Shown in pieces: positions 15,990 to 29,499 of a stretch of DNA of 64,000 bases. Where the stretch lies: NCBI RefSeq assembly GCF_030813695.1, contig NZ_JAUSVA010000002.1:2480001-2544000 (forward strand). Direction: 5' to 3'. The DNA is from Kitasatospora herbaricolor (GTDB taxonomy: Bacteria > Actinomycetota > Actinomycetes > Streptomycetales > Streptomycetaceae). A model generated the notes under the pieces. That model did not search any database, was not told where the DNA came from, and was given only the letters and a program-made list of their open reading frames with translations. Position 1 is the stretch's first letter. Each line of letters begins with the position of its first letter. Made by a program: the position numbers and the translations under genes.

Positions 15990-16985
15990 ATGACCGAGAC
16001 GATCACGCCCCGCCCGCTGTACACCAGCACCGCCGTCCGCCCGCAGTGGACGGATCTGCCGCCGTGGGTGCGGGAGCTGATCGGGCGGCGGCTCGGCGGG
16101 CCGGTGGCGGCGGGGTCCAGCGCCGGCGGCGGCTTCACCCCGGGCTTCGCGGCCCTGGTGCGCGGTCCGGCCGGAGCGGAGTTCGTCAAGGCGGTCGACG
16201 CCGTGACGCACCCGGACATCGCGGACTGCTACCGGCGGGAGGCCGCGATCAACCGGGCGCTGCCGGCCGGTGTGCCCGCGCCCGCGCTGCGCTGGGTCGA
16301 GGAGAGCGCCGGCTGGGTGGTGCTCGGCTTCGACCCGGTGCCGGGGGCCCGGATGCCCGCCGACCCCTGGCACCCCGAGGAGCTGGCCGCGGCGCTGGAC
16401 GCCTGCGCCGCCCTGGCCGAGGCGCTGGCAGGCCCCTCGCCGGACCTGCTGGCCCTCGGCCTGAAACCGCTGCGGCCCGAGCCCGGGGAGGACGACTTCG
16501 ACGACTGGCGCAGGCTGGCCGGCGGCGCTCCCGGCGCCGAGCTGCTGCCCGGCTGGTTCCCGGCCGGGCTGATCGAGCCGCTGGCCGCCCTGGAGGAGCA
16601 CTGGATCGCGGCGACCGCCGGCGACGCCGTCCTGCACGAGGACCTGCGCCGGGACAACATCGTCCTGGACGCCGACGGGCGGGCCTGGATCTGTGACTGG
16701 AACTGGCCCCGGCTGGGCGCGAGCTGGTTCGACCTGACGCTGCTGCTGGCCACCGCCCGCGCCGACGGCCACGACGCCGACCGGCTGTTCGCCGCGCACC
16801 CCGCCGCCCGGGACGCGGCGCCGGACCAGCTGGACTCCGCATTGGCCGCCCTGACCGGGTACTTCCTGCGGTCGGGCGGGCAGCCCGACCCGCCGTCCGG
16901 GTCCCGGATGCTGCGCCGCCACCAGACCTGGAGCGGCGAGGTCACCCTGCGCTGGCTGGCCGAGCGCCGCGGCTGGCGGGTCTGA
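15990..16985 (+). CDS. Aminoglycoside phosphotransferase-like kinase
   Basis: 331-residue protein of the APH/choline-kinase-like fold. The glycine-rich N-lobe segment SSAGGGFTPGFAALVRG replaces the P-loop of protein kinases. EFVKAVDA supplies the ATP-binding lysine. The Brenner catalytic motif is VLHEDLRRDNIVLD, and the metal-binding aspartate is in WICDWNWPRLG. Family members phosphorylate drugs or small metabolites; the substrate cannot be read from sequence, so resistance should not be assumed. It starts 116 nt after the IS element, so an IS-borne promoter could affect it. It converges on the lipoprotein gene. Confidence 0.75.
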   Translation: MTETITPRPLYTSTAVRPQWTDLPPWVRELIGRRLGGPVAAGSSAGGGFTPGFAALVRGPAGAEFVKAVDAVTHPDIADCYRREAAINRALPAGVPAPALRWVEESAGWVVLGFDPVPGARMPADPWHPEELAAALDACAALAEALAGPSPDLLALGLKPLRPEPGEDDFDDWRRLAGGAPGAELLPGWFPAGLIEPLAALEEHWIAATAGDAVLHEDLRRDNIVLDADGRAWICDWNWPRLGASWFDLTLLLATARADGHDADRLFAAHPAARDAAPDQLDSALAALTGYFLRSGGQPDPPSGSRMLRRHQTWSGEVTLRWLAERRGWRV

Positions 16986-17022
16986 CCGGGCGCCCCCGGA
17001 CGCGACCGGTGGTCCCGGTCAG
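16982..17022. terminator. Hairpin between convergent genes
   Basis: 9-bp inverted repeat CTGACCGGG/CCCGGTCAG (16982-16990 with 17014-17022) that includes both stop codons. It has a long loop, so efficiency is uncertain. Confidence 0.4.
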
Positions 17023-17798
17023 CCGCCGGCGGGAGCGGTGAAGGTCTCGACCGGCCCGAACTCACCGAAGAAGACCTTGTTGACGACCGGCACCCCCTGG
17101 ACGTCCATCCGCTGCTCGAAGCGAACGGTGCGGCCCTGGCCGTCGATCCACAGGTCGCAGTCGAAGTCGGTGACGCCCTTCGCCTTCATCGTGCGCAGGA
17201 CGCCCGGGTCGACGGTGGCCACCTGGTCGAGGCCGAGGTGCCCGGCGAGGTGCTGGGCGGGCGCCCCGCCCTCGTTCTCCATGCCCTTGCGGGCGGAGGG
17301 CCCGGTGGCGAGCAGGAGCTTGGCGTACCCCGCGTAGTTCGCCTGGCCGGCCATGTCGTCGGTCCGGGCGGCCTTGGTCCACGCACTGCCGGCCTTCACG
17401 CGGTTGCGGACGAAGACGGCGTCGGCCGTGGTGACGGTCTCCAGCCAGACGGCCTGGTCGGCCGGGACCTCGCCGGTGCTGCGCATCTCGACCCGGCCGG
17501 TGAACAGGGTGTTGACGTTGATCCGCCCGGTCGTCGTCAGCACGGCCGTGCCCGAGTACGCGGTGCTGGTAGTCATGGTCGTCGCGTAGGGCGTCTCCTC
17601 CGCGACGGCGACGGCCTGTTCGGGGGCGAACCCTCCGTCGGCGACCGGGGCGGGCGCAGCCGCGGCCGGCGGCGTGGTGGCGCTGCCGGAGACCTGGGAC
17701 GGCGCCGGGGCCGCCGTACCGCCCGGGTTGTCCTGGCAGCCCGCGAGCGCGGTCATGGCGGCCGCCACGAGGACGGTGAGAGCGGTGGCGCGGCGCAT
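17019..17798 (-). CDS. Secreted lipoprotein (LppX/LprG-like)
   Basis: 259-residue lipoprotein. The ATG at 17798 follows a GGGGGGAG Shine-Dalgarno and begins a lipoprotein signal peptide with lipobox LAGC (Cys about residue 21). A longer open frame upstream lacks a signal and is rejected. The body contains a Pro/Ala/Ser linker, then TTGRINVNTLFTGRVEMRST and GVTDFDCDLWIDGQGRTVRF, the beta-rich pattern of the LppX/LprA/LprF/LprG family or the related DUF for lipid-carrier lipoproteins. It would sit on the outer face of the membrane. It is 44 nt downstream of the MFS gene and on the same strand, so it may be co-transcribed. Confidence 0.65.
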   Translation of the reverse strand: MRRATALTVLVAAAMTALAGCQDNPGGTAAPAPSQVSGSATTPPAAAAPAPVADGGFAPEQAVAVAEETPYATTMTTSTAYSGTAVLTTTGRINVNTLFTGRVEMRSTGEVPADQAVWLETVTTADAVFVRNRVKAGSAWTKAARTDDMAGQANYAGYAKLLLATGPSARKGMENEGGAPAQHLAGHLGLDQVATVDPGVLRTMKAKGVTDFDCDLWIDGQGRTVRFEQRMDVQGVPVVNKVFFGEFGPVETFTAPAGG

Positions 17799-17842
17799 GG
17801 CGGGTCTCCCCCCGGAGTAGGTGATCATCTCCGTTGAGCCTC

Positions 17843-19207
17843 TCATGCGGACGGCATCGTTCCGGAACCGGCCTTCGATCCCGCCGGACACCCAGCGCGG
17901 CGAGCCCCGCCGGCTCCGCCGACGGGAGGTCGGCTCGCCCCGGCCGGAGCCACGAGGCGGCCGGCGGGTGCGACCAGGCGCTCCAGCAGCAGCAACGCCG
18001 GCACCGCGGCCACCGCCAGGGCCGCGAGGAAGGCCCACGGCCAGAGCGTCCCCCGGACGAGCAGCAGGGTGAGCAGCCCGGGGGCGAGCGCCTGGCCGGT
18101 GTTCCAGGACAGCTGGTAGACGGCGAGGTAGCGGCCTCGCAGGGCGGGGTCGGCCAGGCCGACGCTGAGGTCCTCGGCGAACGGGGTGGCCATCGTCTCG
18201 GCCGCGTTGAAGAGGAACATCGCGGCGTGCAGGCCGGCCAGGACGGCCCAGCCGGGTGCCGAGGCCATCAGGGCGAACAGGGCGAAGGCCACCGCGTTGA
18301 CCAGCGACGCGGCGGCCAGTACCCGGGTGGGCCGGAACCGCTCCAGCCGGCGGGCCACCACGCTCTGGGTGAGGACCACCTGGACGCCGTTCATCACCAG
18401 CAGCGAGCCGGCCACCCAGGCCTGCTGGTGCAGGCCCTCGGTGAGGTAGACGGCCAGCAGCATGCTGATGATCATCGAGCCGAAGACCGAGCAGAGGTTG
18501 ATCCCGACCAGCAGGACGTAGCGGCCGTCCCGCAGCACCCGGCGGTAGCCGCCGGCCGCCGGCGCGGCACCGGCCGGGGCGGGCGCGGCAGGGCCGCCGG
18601 GCACCGCGGCCGGGCGCCAGCCGGCCAGCAGGACGGTCGCGCCGGCGTAGCTCAGGGCGTTCAGCAGCACCAGCAGTCGCAGGCCGCCCGTGCCGCTGCC
18701 GACCACCACCAGCGAGCCGAGCGCCCCGCCGATCCCGAGCCCGGCGTTGCGCAGGGTCTGCACCAGTGCGAACCAGCGGGTGCGCTCGCCCCCGGCGGCG
18801 GCCAGCACCACCAGGCCGGTGCTGGACGTCCAGTAGGCGACCGCGCCGGCCTGGGCGAGCAGGCTGACCAGGACGATCTGCCAGGCATGGTGGGCCAGCA
18901 GGAAGCCGCCGTAGGCGACGGCCGAGAGCGCGTTGCCGCAGGCCGCGACCTGCCGGGCGCCGTAGCGGTCGATCAGCGGGCCGGTGAGGATCGCGGTGGG
19001 CAGGGCGAGCAGCCGGGCGAGGGTGATGGCGGCGCCGACGGCGGCCACGCCGAGGCCGGTCGTGCGGGTGAAGAAGAGGACGGTGAAGGCGAGCAGGAGT
19101 CCGGTGCCGAGGCTGTCGACGAGGTGGGCGCCGACGAGCCGGCGCCGGCCGGTGGTGTCCGGGAGGCCGAGGCGGTCCTGGACGGATACGGGGACGGTGC
19201 TGGTCAT
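17843..19207 (-). CDS. MFS transporter (probable drug exporter)
   Basis: 454-residue major facilitator protein with about 12 hydrophobic segments. The family A-loop between TM2 and TM3 is visible as GPLIDRYGARQVAACGN. A proline/alanine-rich central loop separates the two six-helix halves, and TPFAEDLSVGLADPALRGRY lies in the second half. It ends in a variable, Gly/Ala-rich cytosolic tail. The ATG at 19207 lies 72 bp from the start of a divergent ArsR-type regulator, which probably controls it. The substrate is unknown; regulator-linked efflux pumps of this layout usually export small toxic compounds. Confidence 0.8.
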   Translation of the reverse strand: MTSTVPVSVQDRLGLPDTTGRRRLVGAHLVDSLGTGLLLAFTVLFFTRTTGLGVAAVGAAITLARLLALPTAILTGPLIDRYGARQVAACGNALSAVAYGGFLLAHHAWQIVLVSLLAQAGAVAYWTSSTGLVVLAAAGGERTRWFALVQTLRNAGLGIGGALGSLVVVGSGTGGLRLLVLLNALSYAGATVLLAGWRPAAVPGGPAAPAPAGAAPAAGGYRRVLRDGRYVLLVGINLCSVFGSMIISMLLAVYLTEGLHQQAWVAGSLLVMNGVQVVLTQSVVARRLERFRPTRVLAAASLVNAVAFALFALMASAPGWAVLAGLHAAMFLFNAAETMATPFAEDLSVGLADPALRGRYLAVYQLSWNTGQALAPGLLTLLLVRGTLWPWAFLAALAVAAVPALLLLERLVAPAGRLVAPAGASRPPVGGAGGARRAGCPAGSKAGSGTMPSA

Positions 19208-19245
19208 GGACCGAGCCTTGCGGCGATGATCGGGTGGGCCCAGAG

Positions 19246-19263
19246 ATTTCGTCCTGGTCGAAT
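19246..19263. promoter_or_regulatory. Imperfect dyad between MFS gene and regulator
   Basis: ATT(T)CG-N7-CGAAT in the 72-bp divergent gap, a symmetric pair of 5-nt half-sites with one bulged T. It is a weak candidate for the ArsR-type operator. Confidence 0.25.
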
Positions 19264-19279
19264 CCTCGAAGGGGAAGAC

Positions 19280-20260
19280 GTGCTCACGCTGCGGTTCTCG
19301 GCCCAGGACGTGGCGGCCACCCGGTTCGCCTGCTCGCGCCTGCTGGAGGTGGTGACGAGCGTTCAGGTGCTCAAGGACCCGGGGTCGCGGGCGGTGCACC
19401 TGCCCTGGGTCCGGCGGGCCCGGGCGGATCTCGCCCGGGCGGGGGTGGAGTACGAGCTGCTGTCGCAGCTGGTGCCGATGCCGGCCTGGCACCTGCCGGA
19501 CTTCCTGACCCCGGTGCCGGCCGCCACCGCGCCCGGGATGGACGAGGAACTGGCGGAGCTGGCCGCCACCGCGCCCGGGACCGTCCGTGCCGACCTGGCG
19601 CCGGTCGACCGGCCGCTGCCCCCGCTGGTGGCCGCCCTGCACGCGGACCCGGTGTCGGGGCTGGCCCGGCTGACCGCGGAGGTGCGGGCCTACTGGACGG
19701 TGGCCGTCGAGCCGTACTGGCCCCGGATCGCCCGGCTGGCGGAGGGCGAGATCCTGCACCGGGCACGGCAGATGGCGGCCGGCGGCCCGGCCGCGCTGTT
19801 CGAGGGCCTGCACCCGAAGGTCAGCTGGCAGGGCGGGCGGATGACGGTGTCCCAGCGCCGTTACGACATCGAGGAGTCGCTGGACGGCGGGCGCGGGCTG
19901 GTGCTGGTCCCGTCGGTCTTCGTATGGCCGGGTTGTGTCCTGCAGACGGGCCCGCAGGCGCAGCCCGGGGTGGTGTACCCGCCGCGCGGGGTGGCCACCC
20001 TCTGGGAGGGCGGCGCGGCGACCCCGGACGCGCTGGCCGGGGTGCTGGGCCGGGCCCGGGCCGGGCTGCTGGCGGAACTGGAGTCACCGGGCTCCACCAC
20101 CGCTCTGGCGCAGCGGACCGGACTGTCGGCTCCCAACGTCTCGCACCACCTGACGGCGTTGCACGCGGCCGGCCTGGTGGCGCGCCACCGGACCGGCCGC
20201 GAGGTGCTGTACCTGCTGACGGCGCTCGGCCAGGCCCTGCTGGAGGGCGGCGCGCCCTGA
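19280..20260 (+). CDS. ArsR-type winged-helix regulator with N-terminal DUF5937-like domain
   Basis: 326-residue protein. The N-terminal ~235 residues (LTLRFSAQDVAATRFACSRL onward) match the actinobacterial domain commonly annotated DUF5937, found in front of ArsR HTHs. The C-terminal ~75 residues are the winged helix, with recognition helix GLSAPNVSHHLTALHAAGLV and wing RTGREVLYLLTALG. The GTG at 19280 follows GAAGGGGAAG, and the family normally begins at this point; an ATG at 19226 would add 18 residues. It is divergent from the MFS gene and is the likely repressor or sensor for it. No clear metal-binding cysteine pair is seen. Confidence 0.75.
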   Translation: MLTLRFSAQDVAATRFACSRLLEVVTSVQVLKDPGSRAVHLPWVRRARADLARAGVEYELLSQLVPMPAWHLPDFLTPVPAATAPGMDEELAELAATAPGTVRADLAPVDRPLPPLVAALHADPVSGLARLTAEVRAYWTVAVEPYWPRIARLAEGEILHRARQMAAGGPAALFEGLHPKVSWQGGRMTVSQRRYDIEESLDGGRGLVLVPSVFVWPGCVLQTGPQAQPGVVYPPRGVATLWEGGAATPDALAGVLGRARAGLLAELESPGSTTALAQRTGLSAPNVSHHLTALHAAGLVARHRTGREVLYLLTALGQALLEGGAP

Positions 20261-20290
20261 GCCTCCGGACCGCGGGAGAGCGGTCTTCGG

Positions 20291-20340
20291 GCCCCGGCGG
20301 TGCCCGCCGCCGCCGGGGCGGGGTCGGCGGGCACCGGGGC
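20291..20340. terminator. Hairpin between convergent ArsR and ALDH genes
   Basis: 11-bp perfect stem (20299-20309 with 20325-20335) that extends outward with a GCCCC/GGGGC pairing across a small bulge. It occupies the 81-bp gap between two gene ends. Confidence 0.5.
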
Positions 20341-20341
20341 G

Positions 20342-21799
20342 TCAGAACGGGAAGCGGCTGCGCCCGTGCTGGATCGAGATCCACTTCACGGTGGTGAAGG
20401 CCTCGACCGTGGCCTCGCCGTTGAGGCGCCCTACGCCCGAGTTCTTCTCCCCGCCGAACGGCACGACGGGCTCGTCGTGGATGGTGCCGTCGTTGATGTG
20501 GATCATGCCGGTCTCGATCCGCTGCGCCAGCCGGACGCCGCGCTCCACGTCGCCCGTGTGGACGGCGCCGCTGAGGCCGAACGGCGTGTCGTTGGCGATC
20601 CGGACGGCCTCGTCCTCCCCGTCGAAGGGCACCACCAGGACGACCGGGCCGAAGAGTTCGCGCTGCAGGATCGGCGCGTCGGCGGGGATCCCGCCCAGCA
20701 CGACCGGATCCATCAGCGTCCCGACGGTCTGCCCGCGCAGCAGCTCGGTGGCGCCGGCCTCGACCGCCCGGTCGACCTCGGCGGTCAGCGACTCGGCCTG
20801 GTTGGCGTTGATCAGCGGGCCGATCTGGGTGGCCGGGTCCTTGGGGTCGCCGACCTTCAGCGAGGCGACCTTGGCCACGAAGCGCCGGGTGAACTCGTCG
20901 GCGACGCCGCGGTCGACCAGCACCCGGTTGGCCGCCATGCAGACCTGACCCTGGTGGGCGAAGCGGCTGAACACGGCGGCGTCCACCGCGTAGTCGAGGT
21001 CGGCGTCGTCGAGCACGATCAGCGCGCTGTTGCCGCCGAGCTCCAGCACCGTCCGCTTGAAGTGGCTCGCGGCCACGGTGGCGACGTGCCGGCCGACCGT
21101 GTCGGAGCCGGTGAAGGAGATCACCTTGGGCACGGGGTGCTCGATGAAGGCGTCGCCGATCTCGGCGATGTCGGTGACCAGCACGTTGAGCAGGCCGCCG
21201 GGGAGGCCCGCCTCCTCGAAGATCCTGGCGATCAGGGTGCCGCCGACGATCGGGGTGTTCTGGTGCGGCTTGAGGACGACGCCGTTGCCCAGGGCCAGCG
21301 CCGGGGCGACCGCCTTCAACGACAGGAACAGCGGGAAGTTGAACGGGCTGATCACCCCGACCACGCCGACCGGCAGGCGGTAGAGGCGGTTCTCCTTGCC
21401 GTCCACCGGCGAGGGCAGGATCCGGCCCTCGGCGCGCAGCGAGAGCTGCATCGCCTCGCGGAGCACGTCCTTGGAGAGCGAGAGTTCGAAGGCCGCCTTG
21501 AGGGCGGTGCCGCCGAGTTCGGAGACGATCGCCTCGGTGATCTCCTGCTCTCGCTCCTCGATCACCCGCAGGGCCCGCTCGAAGACCAGCCGCCGCGTGT
21601 ACGGGTTGACCCGGCTCCAGGCCCGCTGGGCGCGCTCGGCGGCGCGGTAGGCGTCGTCGACCTCGGCGGCCGTTGCGACGGTGATGGCGGCGAGCTTGTC
21701 CCCGCTGTACGGGTCGATGTCGACGATGTCCCAGGAGCCGGAGCCCGTACGCCATTCACCGTCGATGTACTGACGCGACAGTTCCGAAAACCAGGACAT
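20342..21799 (-). CDS. NAD(P)-dependent aldehyde dehydrogenase
   Basis: 485-residue ALDH-superfamily enzyme oxidising an aldehyde to its acid. The cofactor-binding and oxyanion asparagine is in ISPFNFPLFLS, the NAD-site lysine in VVLKPHQNTP, the general-base glutamate in VLELGGNSALI, and the catalytic cysteine in HQGQVCMAANR. The ELFGPV motif and C-terminal PFGGEKNSGVGRLNGE are also present. It resembles benzaldehyde/vanillin-type dehydrogenases, but the substrate is not certain. ATG 21799 has GAGAGGGA just upstream and is preferred over 21817. It is 67 nt downstream of the XRE gene on the same strand. Confidence 0.88.
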   Translation of the reverse strand: MSWFSELSRQYIDGEWRTGSGSWDIVDIDPYSGDKLAAITVATAAEVDDAYRAAERAQRAWSRVNPYTRRLVFERALRVIEEREQEITEAIVSELGGTALKAAFELSLSKDVLREAMQLSLRAEGRILPSPVDGKENRLYRLPVGVVGVISPFNFPLFLSLKAVAPALALGNGVVLKPHQNTPIVGGTLIARIFEEAGLPGGLLNVLVTDIAEIGDAFIEHPVPKVISFTGSDTVGRHVATVAASHFKRTVLELGGNSALIVLDDADLDYAVDAAVFSRFAHQGQVCMAANRVLVDRGVADEFTRRFVAKVASLKVGDPKDPATQIGPLINANQAESLTAEVDRAVEAGATELLRGQTVGTLMDPVVLGGIPADAPILQRELFGPVVLVVPFDGEDEAVRIANDTPFGLSGAVHTGDVERGVRLAQRIETGMIHINDGTIHDEPVVPFGGEKNSGVGRLNGEATVEAFTTVKWISIQHGRSRFPF

Positions 21800-21866
21800 C
21801 TGATCCCTCTCACCCACGAAGCCGGAGTCAGCAGATTATCTGACTCCTCATCATCATGGGTACGGG

Positions 21867-22733
21867 TCACAGCTCCTGACGGACCGCCGCCAGCAGCTTC
21901 AACGTCTCCTCGGGGCCCAGGCTGTCGGCCACCAGCCGGTCCATCGCCCGGCCGTACTCGGCGACCTGGTCCGGCTTGTCCAGGTACAGCGCGCTGGTGA
22001 ACTGCTCCAGGTACACCACGTCCGCCAGATCCGGCTCGGGGAAGCCCAGCAGCGAGAAGGCCCCCGCCTCCGCCCGGACCCCGCCCACCCCCAGCGGCAT
22101 CACCCGCAGGTCGACCCTCGGCAGCTCGGCGAACTCGGCCAGCCGGTCGATCTGGTCCCGCATCACCTCCGGACCGCCCCAGGAGCGGCGCAGCGCCGCT
22201 TCGTCGATGACGGCCAGCAGGCTCGGCCCCCGCTCGGCCGTGAGCAACCGCCGGCGGCGCGTCCGCACCTCCACCCGGCGCTCGATCTCCGCCGGCTCCG
22301 CCGCCGGGTTGCCGCGCGTGAAGACGGCCCGCGCGTAGCCGGCGGTCTGCAGCAGCCCGGGGATGAACTGCACCTCGTAGCTGCGGATCCCGGAGGCGGC
22401 CTCCTCCAGCCCCAGATAGGTCTGGAACCAGACCGGCAGCACATCGCCGTACCCGTGCCACCAGGACGGCGCGTTGGCCTCCCCGACCAGCCCGAGCACC
22501 GCCGTCCGCTCCCCGTCCGCACGGATCCCGTACAGGGTGAGCAGGTCGGCGACGTCCCGCTCCTTGAAACTCACCCGCCCCAGTTCCATCCGGCTGATCT
22601 TCGACTCGGACGCCCGGATCGAGTACCCCGCCTGCTCGCGCGAGACACCACTGGCCTCCCGCAGCCGGCGCAGCTGGGACCCCAGCATCAAGCGCCGCAC
22701 CGTCGTCCCGCCACCGGTCTGCGTTGTGCCCAT
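21867..22733 (-). CDS. XRE-family regulator with DUF5753 (Scr1-type)
   Basis: 288-residue regulator of the type expanded in Streptomyces. An N-terminal XRE HTH (LRRLREASGVSREQAGYSIR, then ASESKISRMELGR) is followed from about residue 100 by DUF5753 (YLGLEEAASGIRSYEVQFIP, then GLLQTAGYARAVF). These proteins are usually paired with a small DUF397 protein, sometimes with an RsbW-like kinase. Neither is found next to it here, so it looks like an orphan. Start ATG 22733 fits the family N-terminus (TVRRLMLGSQLRRLRE). The target genes are unknown; the downstream ALDH gene on the same strand is possible. Confidence 0.85.
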   Translation of the reverse strand: MGTTQTGGGTTVRRLMLGSQLRRLREASGVSREQAGYSIRASESKISRMELGRVSFKERDVADLLTLYGIRADGERTAVLGLVGEANAPSWWHGYGDVLPVWFQTYLGLEEAASGIRSYEVQFIPGLLQTAGYARAVFTRGNPAAEPAEIERRVEVRTRRRRLLTAERGPSLLAVIDEAALRRSWGGPEVMRDQIDRLAEFAELPRVDLRVMPLGVGGVRAEAGAFSLLGFPEPDLADVVYLEQFTSALYLDKPDQVAEYGRAMDRLVADSLGPEETLKLLAAVRQEL

Positions 22734-23176
22734 CCTGCGAACCTCCGCCTCTCACGCGCCCGCCCAGGCCTACCGCCGCAGTCTGCCACCTAGCACTGAC
22801 ATTCGGCGCCCAAACCAACGGACGATACACAACTGTGGTACGCAGAAAGGCCCGTGAGACCAACCGACACCAATGCGGCGCCCCCGCCCCGGCCCGCATC
22901 ACGCACATTCCGCACCCCGGAGAGCACACCGCCGGCGCCCGAAGGAAGGGGCGCGGGAGAAGGCGGAGCGACCGACCACCCCGCGCACCTCTCGAACCCA
23001 CCCCGACTCCACCCCGCCCGCCCTGACCCCGACCCACAACGGCCGCGCCCCGAGCCGAAGGGGCGCGCCGGTGCCGAAAGGGAGAGAGCGAGGGAGCGAC
23101 CGACGAAGGAGGGAGAGAGGGAGCGACGACCGTCGGCGCCGGCGCGCCCCGGAGGCGAGCGGGCGCACAAAGAAGA
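22734..23176. other. Long intergenic region with purine-rich tract
   Basis: Between the XRE start and the gltBD terminator I see no credible gene. It holds a stretch (about 23076-23128) that is almost all G and A, with AGGGAGCGAC repeated at 23091-23100 and 23118-23127. Open frames here have shifting, unlikely compositions (for example Arg/Leu runs). The XRE promoter should be in the left part; no clear boxes were assigned. Confidence 0.5.
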
Positions 23177-23220
23177 ACAGCACCTGCCCCCAACTTGGTC
23201 GGGGAGGGGGCAGGTGCTGT
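23177..23220 (-). terminator. Rho-independent terminator of gltBD
   Basis: Perfect 15-bp stem (23177-23191 with 23206-23220), 14-nt loop. On the - strand it is followed by a T-rich tail (TTCTTCTTT). It lies 86 nt after the gltD stop. Confidence 0.85.
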
Positions 23221-23306
23221 CATGACCGCATAGGCCCGGCGGCTCTGGCGGGTCCGCGGTTGGTGCAGCCCGGCGATGCGGCACCGGGCGGTTCGGGTCG
23301 ATCCGG

Positions 23307-24759
23307 TCAGACCACCAGGGGGCGGTCGGTCGGGCGGATCGGGGCGGGCAGCGCGGTCTTGCCGCCCAGGTACTTGTCCACCGCGGCGGCGGCGGAGCGC
23401 CCCTCGGCGATGGCCCAGACGATCAGCGACTGGCCGCGGCCGGCGTCGCCGCAGACGTACACGCCGTCCACGTTGGTGGCGAAGGCGCCGTCGCGGTTGA
23501 TGTTGCCGCGGGCGTCGAGGTCGACGCCCAGCTGCTCCACCAGGCCGTTGGCGGTGTCGGTGCCGGTGAAGCCCATGGCGAGGGTGACGAGCTGGGCCGG
23601 GATGGACCGCTCGGTGCCCTCGACCGGCTGGAACCGGCCGTCCTTGAACTCGACCTCGACGAGGTGGAGCTCCTGGACGTTGCCGTCCTCGTCGCCGGTG
23701 AAGTGGGTGGTGTTCACGCTGTACACGCGCTCACCGCCCTCCTCGTGGGCGGAGGTGACCTTGTAGAGCATCGGCATGGTCGGCCACGGCTGGCCGGTGG
23801 GCCGGTCGTCGCCGGGGCGCGGCATGATCTCCAGCTGGGTGACCGAGGCCGCCCCCTGGCGCAGCGCGGTGCCGAGGCAGTCGGCGCCGGTGTCGCCGCC
23901 GCCGATGACGACGACGTGCTTGCCCTTGGCGCTGATGGGCGTCTCGACGAAGTCGCCCTCCTGCACCTTGTTGGCGAGCGGCAGGTACTCCATCGCCTGG
24001 TGGATGCCCTTGAGCTCCCGGCCGGGGACGGGCAGGTCGCGGGCGGTGGTGGCACCGGCGGCGACGACGACCGCGTCGAAGCGCTCGCGCAGCTGCTGGC
24101 CGGTGATGTCCTCGCCGACGCTGACGCCGGTGCGGAAGCGCGTACCCTCCGCGCGCATCTGCTCGACGCGGCGGTTGATGTGGCGCTTCTCCATCTTGAA
24201 CTCGGGGATGCCGTAGCGCAGCAGGCCGCCGATGCGGTCGGCGCGCTCGTACACCACCACCGTGTGCCCGGCCCGGGTGAGCTGCTGGGCGACGGCGAGG
24301 CCGGCCGGGCCGGAGCCGACGACGGCCACGGTCTTGCCGGACAGGCGCTCCGGGACCTGCGGCGTGACGCCGCCGTTGTCCCAGGCCTTGTCGATGATGG
24401 TGACCTCGACGTTCTTGATGGTCACCGCGTCCTGGTTGATCCCGAGCACGCACGCCGACTCGCAGGGAGCCGGGCAGAGGCGGCCGGTGAACTCCGGGAA
24501 GTTGTTGGTCGCGTGCAGGCGCTCGATGGCGCCGGACCAGTCGTCCCGGTAGGCCAGGTCGTTCCACTCGGGGATGAGGTTCCCGAGCGGACAGCCGTTG
24601 TGGCAGAACGGGATGCCGCAGTCCATGCAGCGGCCGGCCTGCTTGGTGATGATCGGAAGGAGGCTGCGCTCGACGTAGACCTCGTTCCAGTCCCGGATCC
24701 GGACGTCGACCGGCCGGCGCTCGGCGAGCTGCTTGGGCGTGGTCAGGAAGCCCTTGGGG

Positions 24760-24767
<8 letters not shown>
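23307..24767 (-). CDS. gltD: Glutamate synthase small subunit
   Basis: 486-residue beta subunit of NADPH-GOGAT. It feeds electrons from NADPH through FAD and iron-sulfur clusters to the large subunit for making glutamate from 2-oxoglutarate and glutamine. The N-terminal cluster cysteines are in [20 protein letters not shown] and [15 protein letters not shown] binding is shown by [15 protein letters not shown], the second nucleotide site by [17 protein letters not shown], and the C-terminal FAD contact by [17 protein letters not shown]. Length is normal. Its ATG lies within the end of gltB (8-nt overlap), so the two are translated together. A strong terminator follows. Confidence 0.95.
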
Positions 24768-29388
<4,621 letters not shown>

Positions 29389-29483
29389 CGGCTCTCCCGT
29401 CGTCGTCTTGGTTTTGGGGGCCCGCGTCCGGCCGGGGGCCTGGAGCGGACTCTGTGCAACAGGGACGACGTTGGCCCTCTGCG

Positions 29484-29499
29484 ATTTCGTGCAGGTTAC
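29484..29499 (-). promoter_or_regulatory. GlnR-box-like element upstream of gltB
   Basis: Read on the - strand, GTAAC-N6-GAAAT fits the actinobacterial GlnR half-box pair gTnAc-n6-GaAAc at nearly every fixed position. It lies about 96-111 nt upstream of the gltB ATG. Only one a/b pair is evident; strong GlnR sites usually have two. Nitrogen control of GOGAT is a reasonable inference. Confidence 0.45.

Noticed and set aside
17799-18038. 80-residue N-terminal extension of the lipoprotein
   Set aside because: It lacks a signal and is Arg/Gly-rich; the internal ATG with a Shine-Dalgarno starts a clean lipoprotein signal peptide.
22899-23183. Small - strand open frame before the gltD terminator
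   Set aside because: Built of Arg/Leu/Ser runs from the purine-rich tract, no ribosome site, and it runs into the terminator hairpin.
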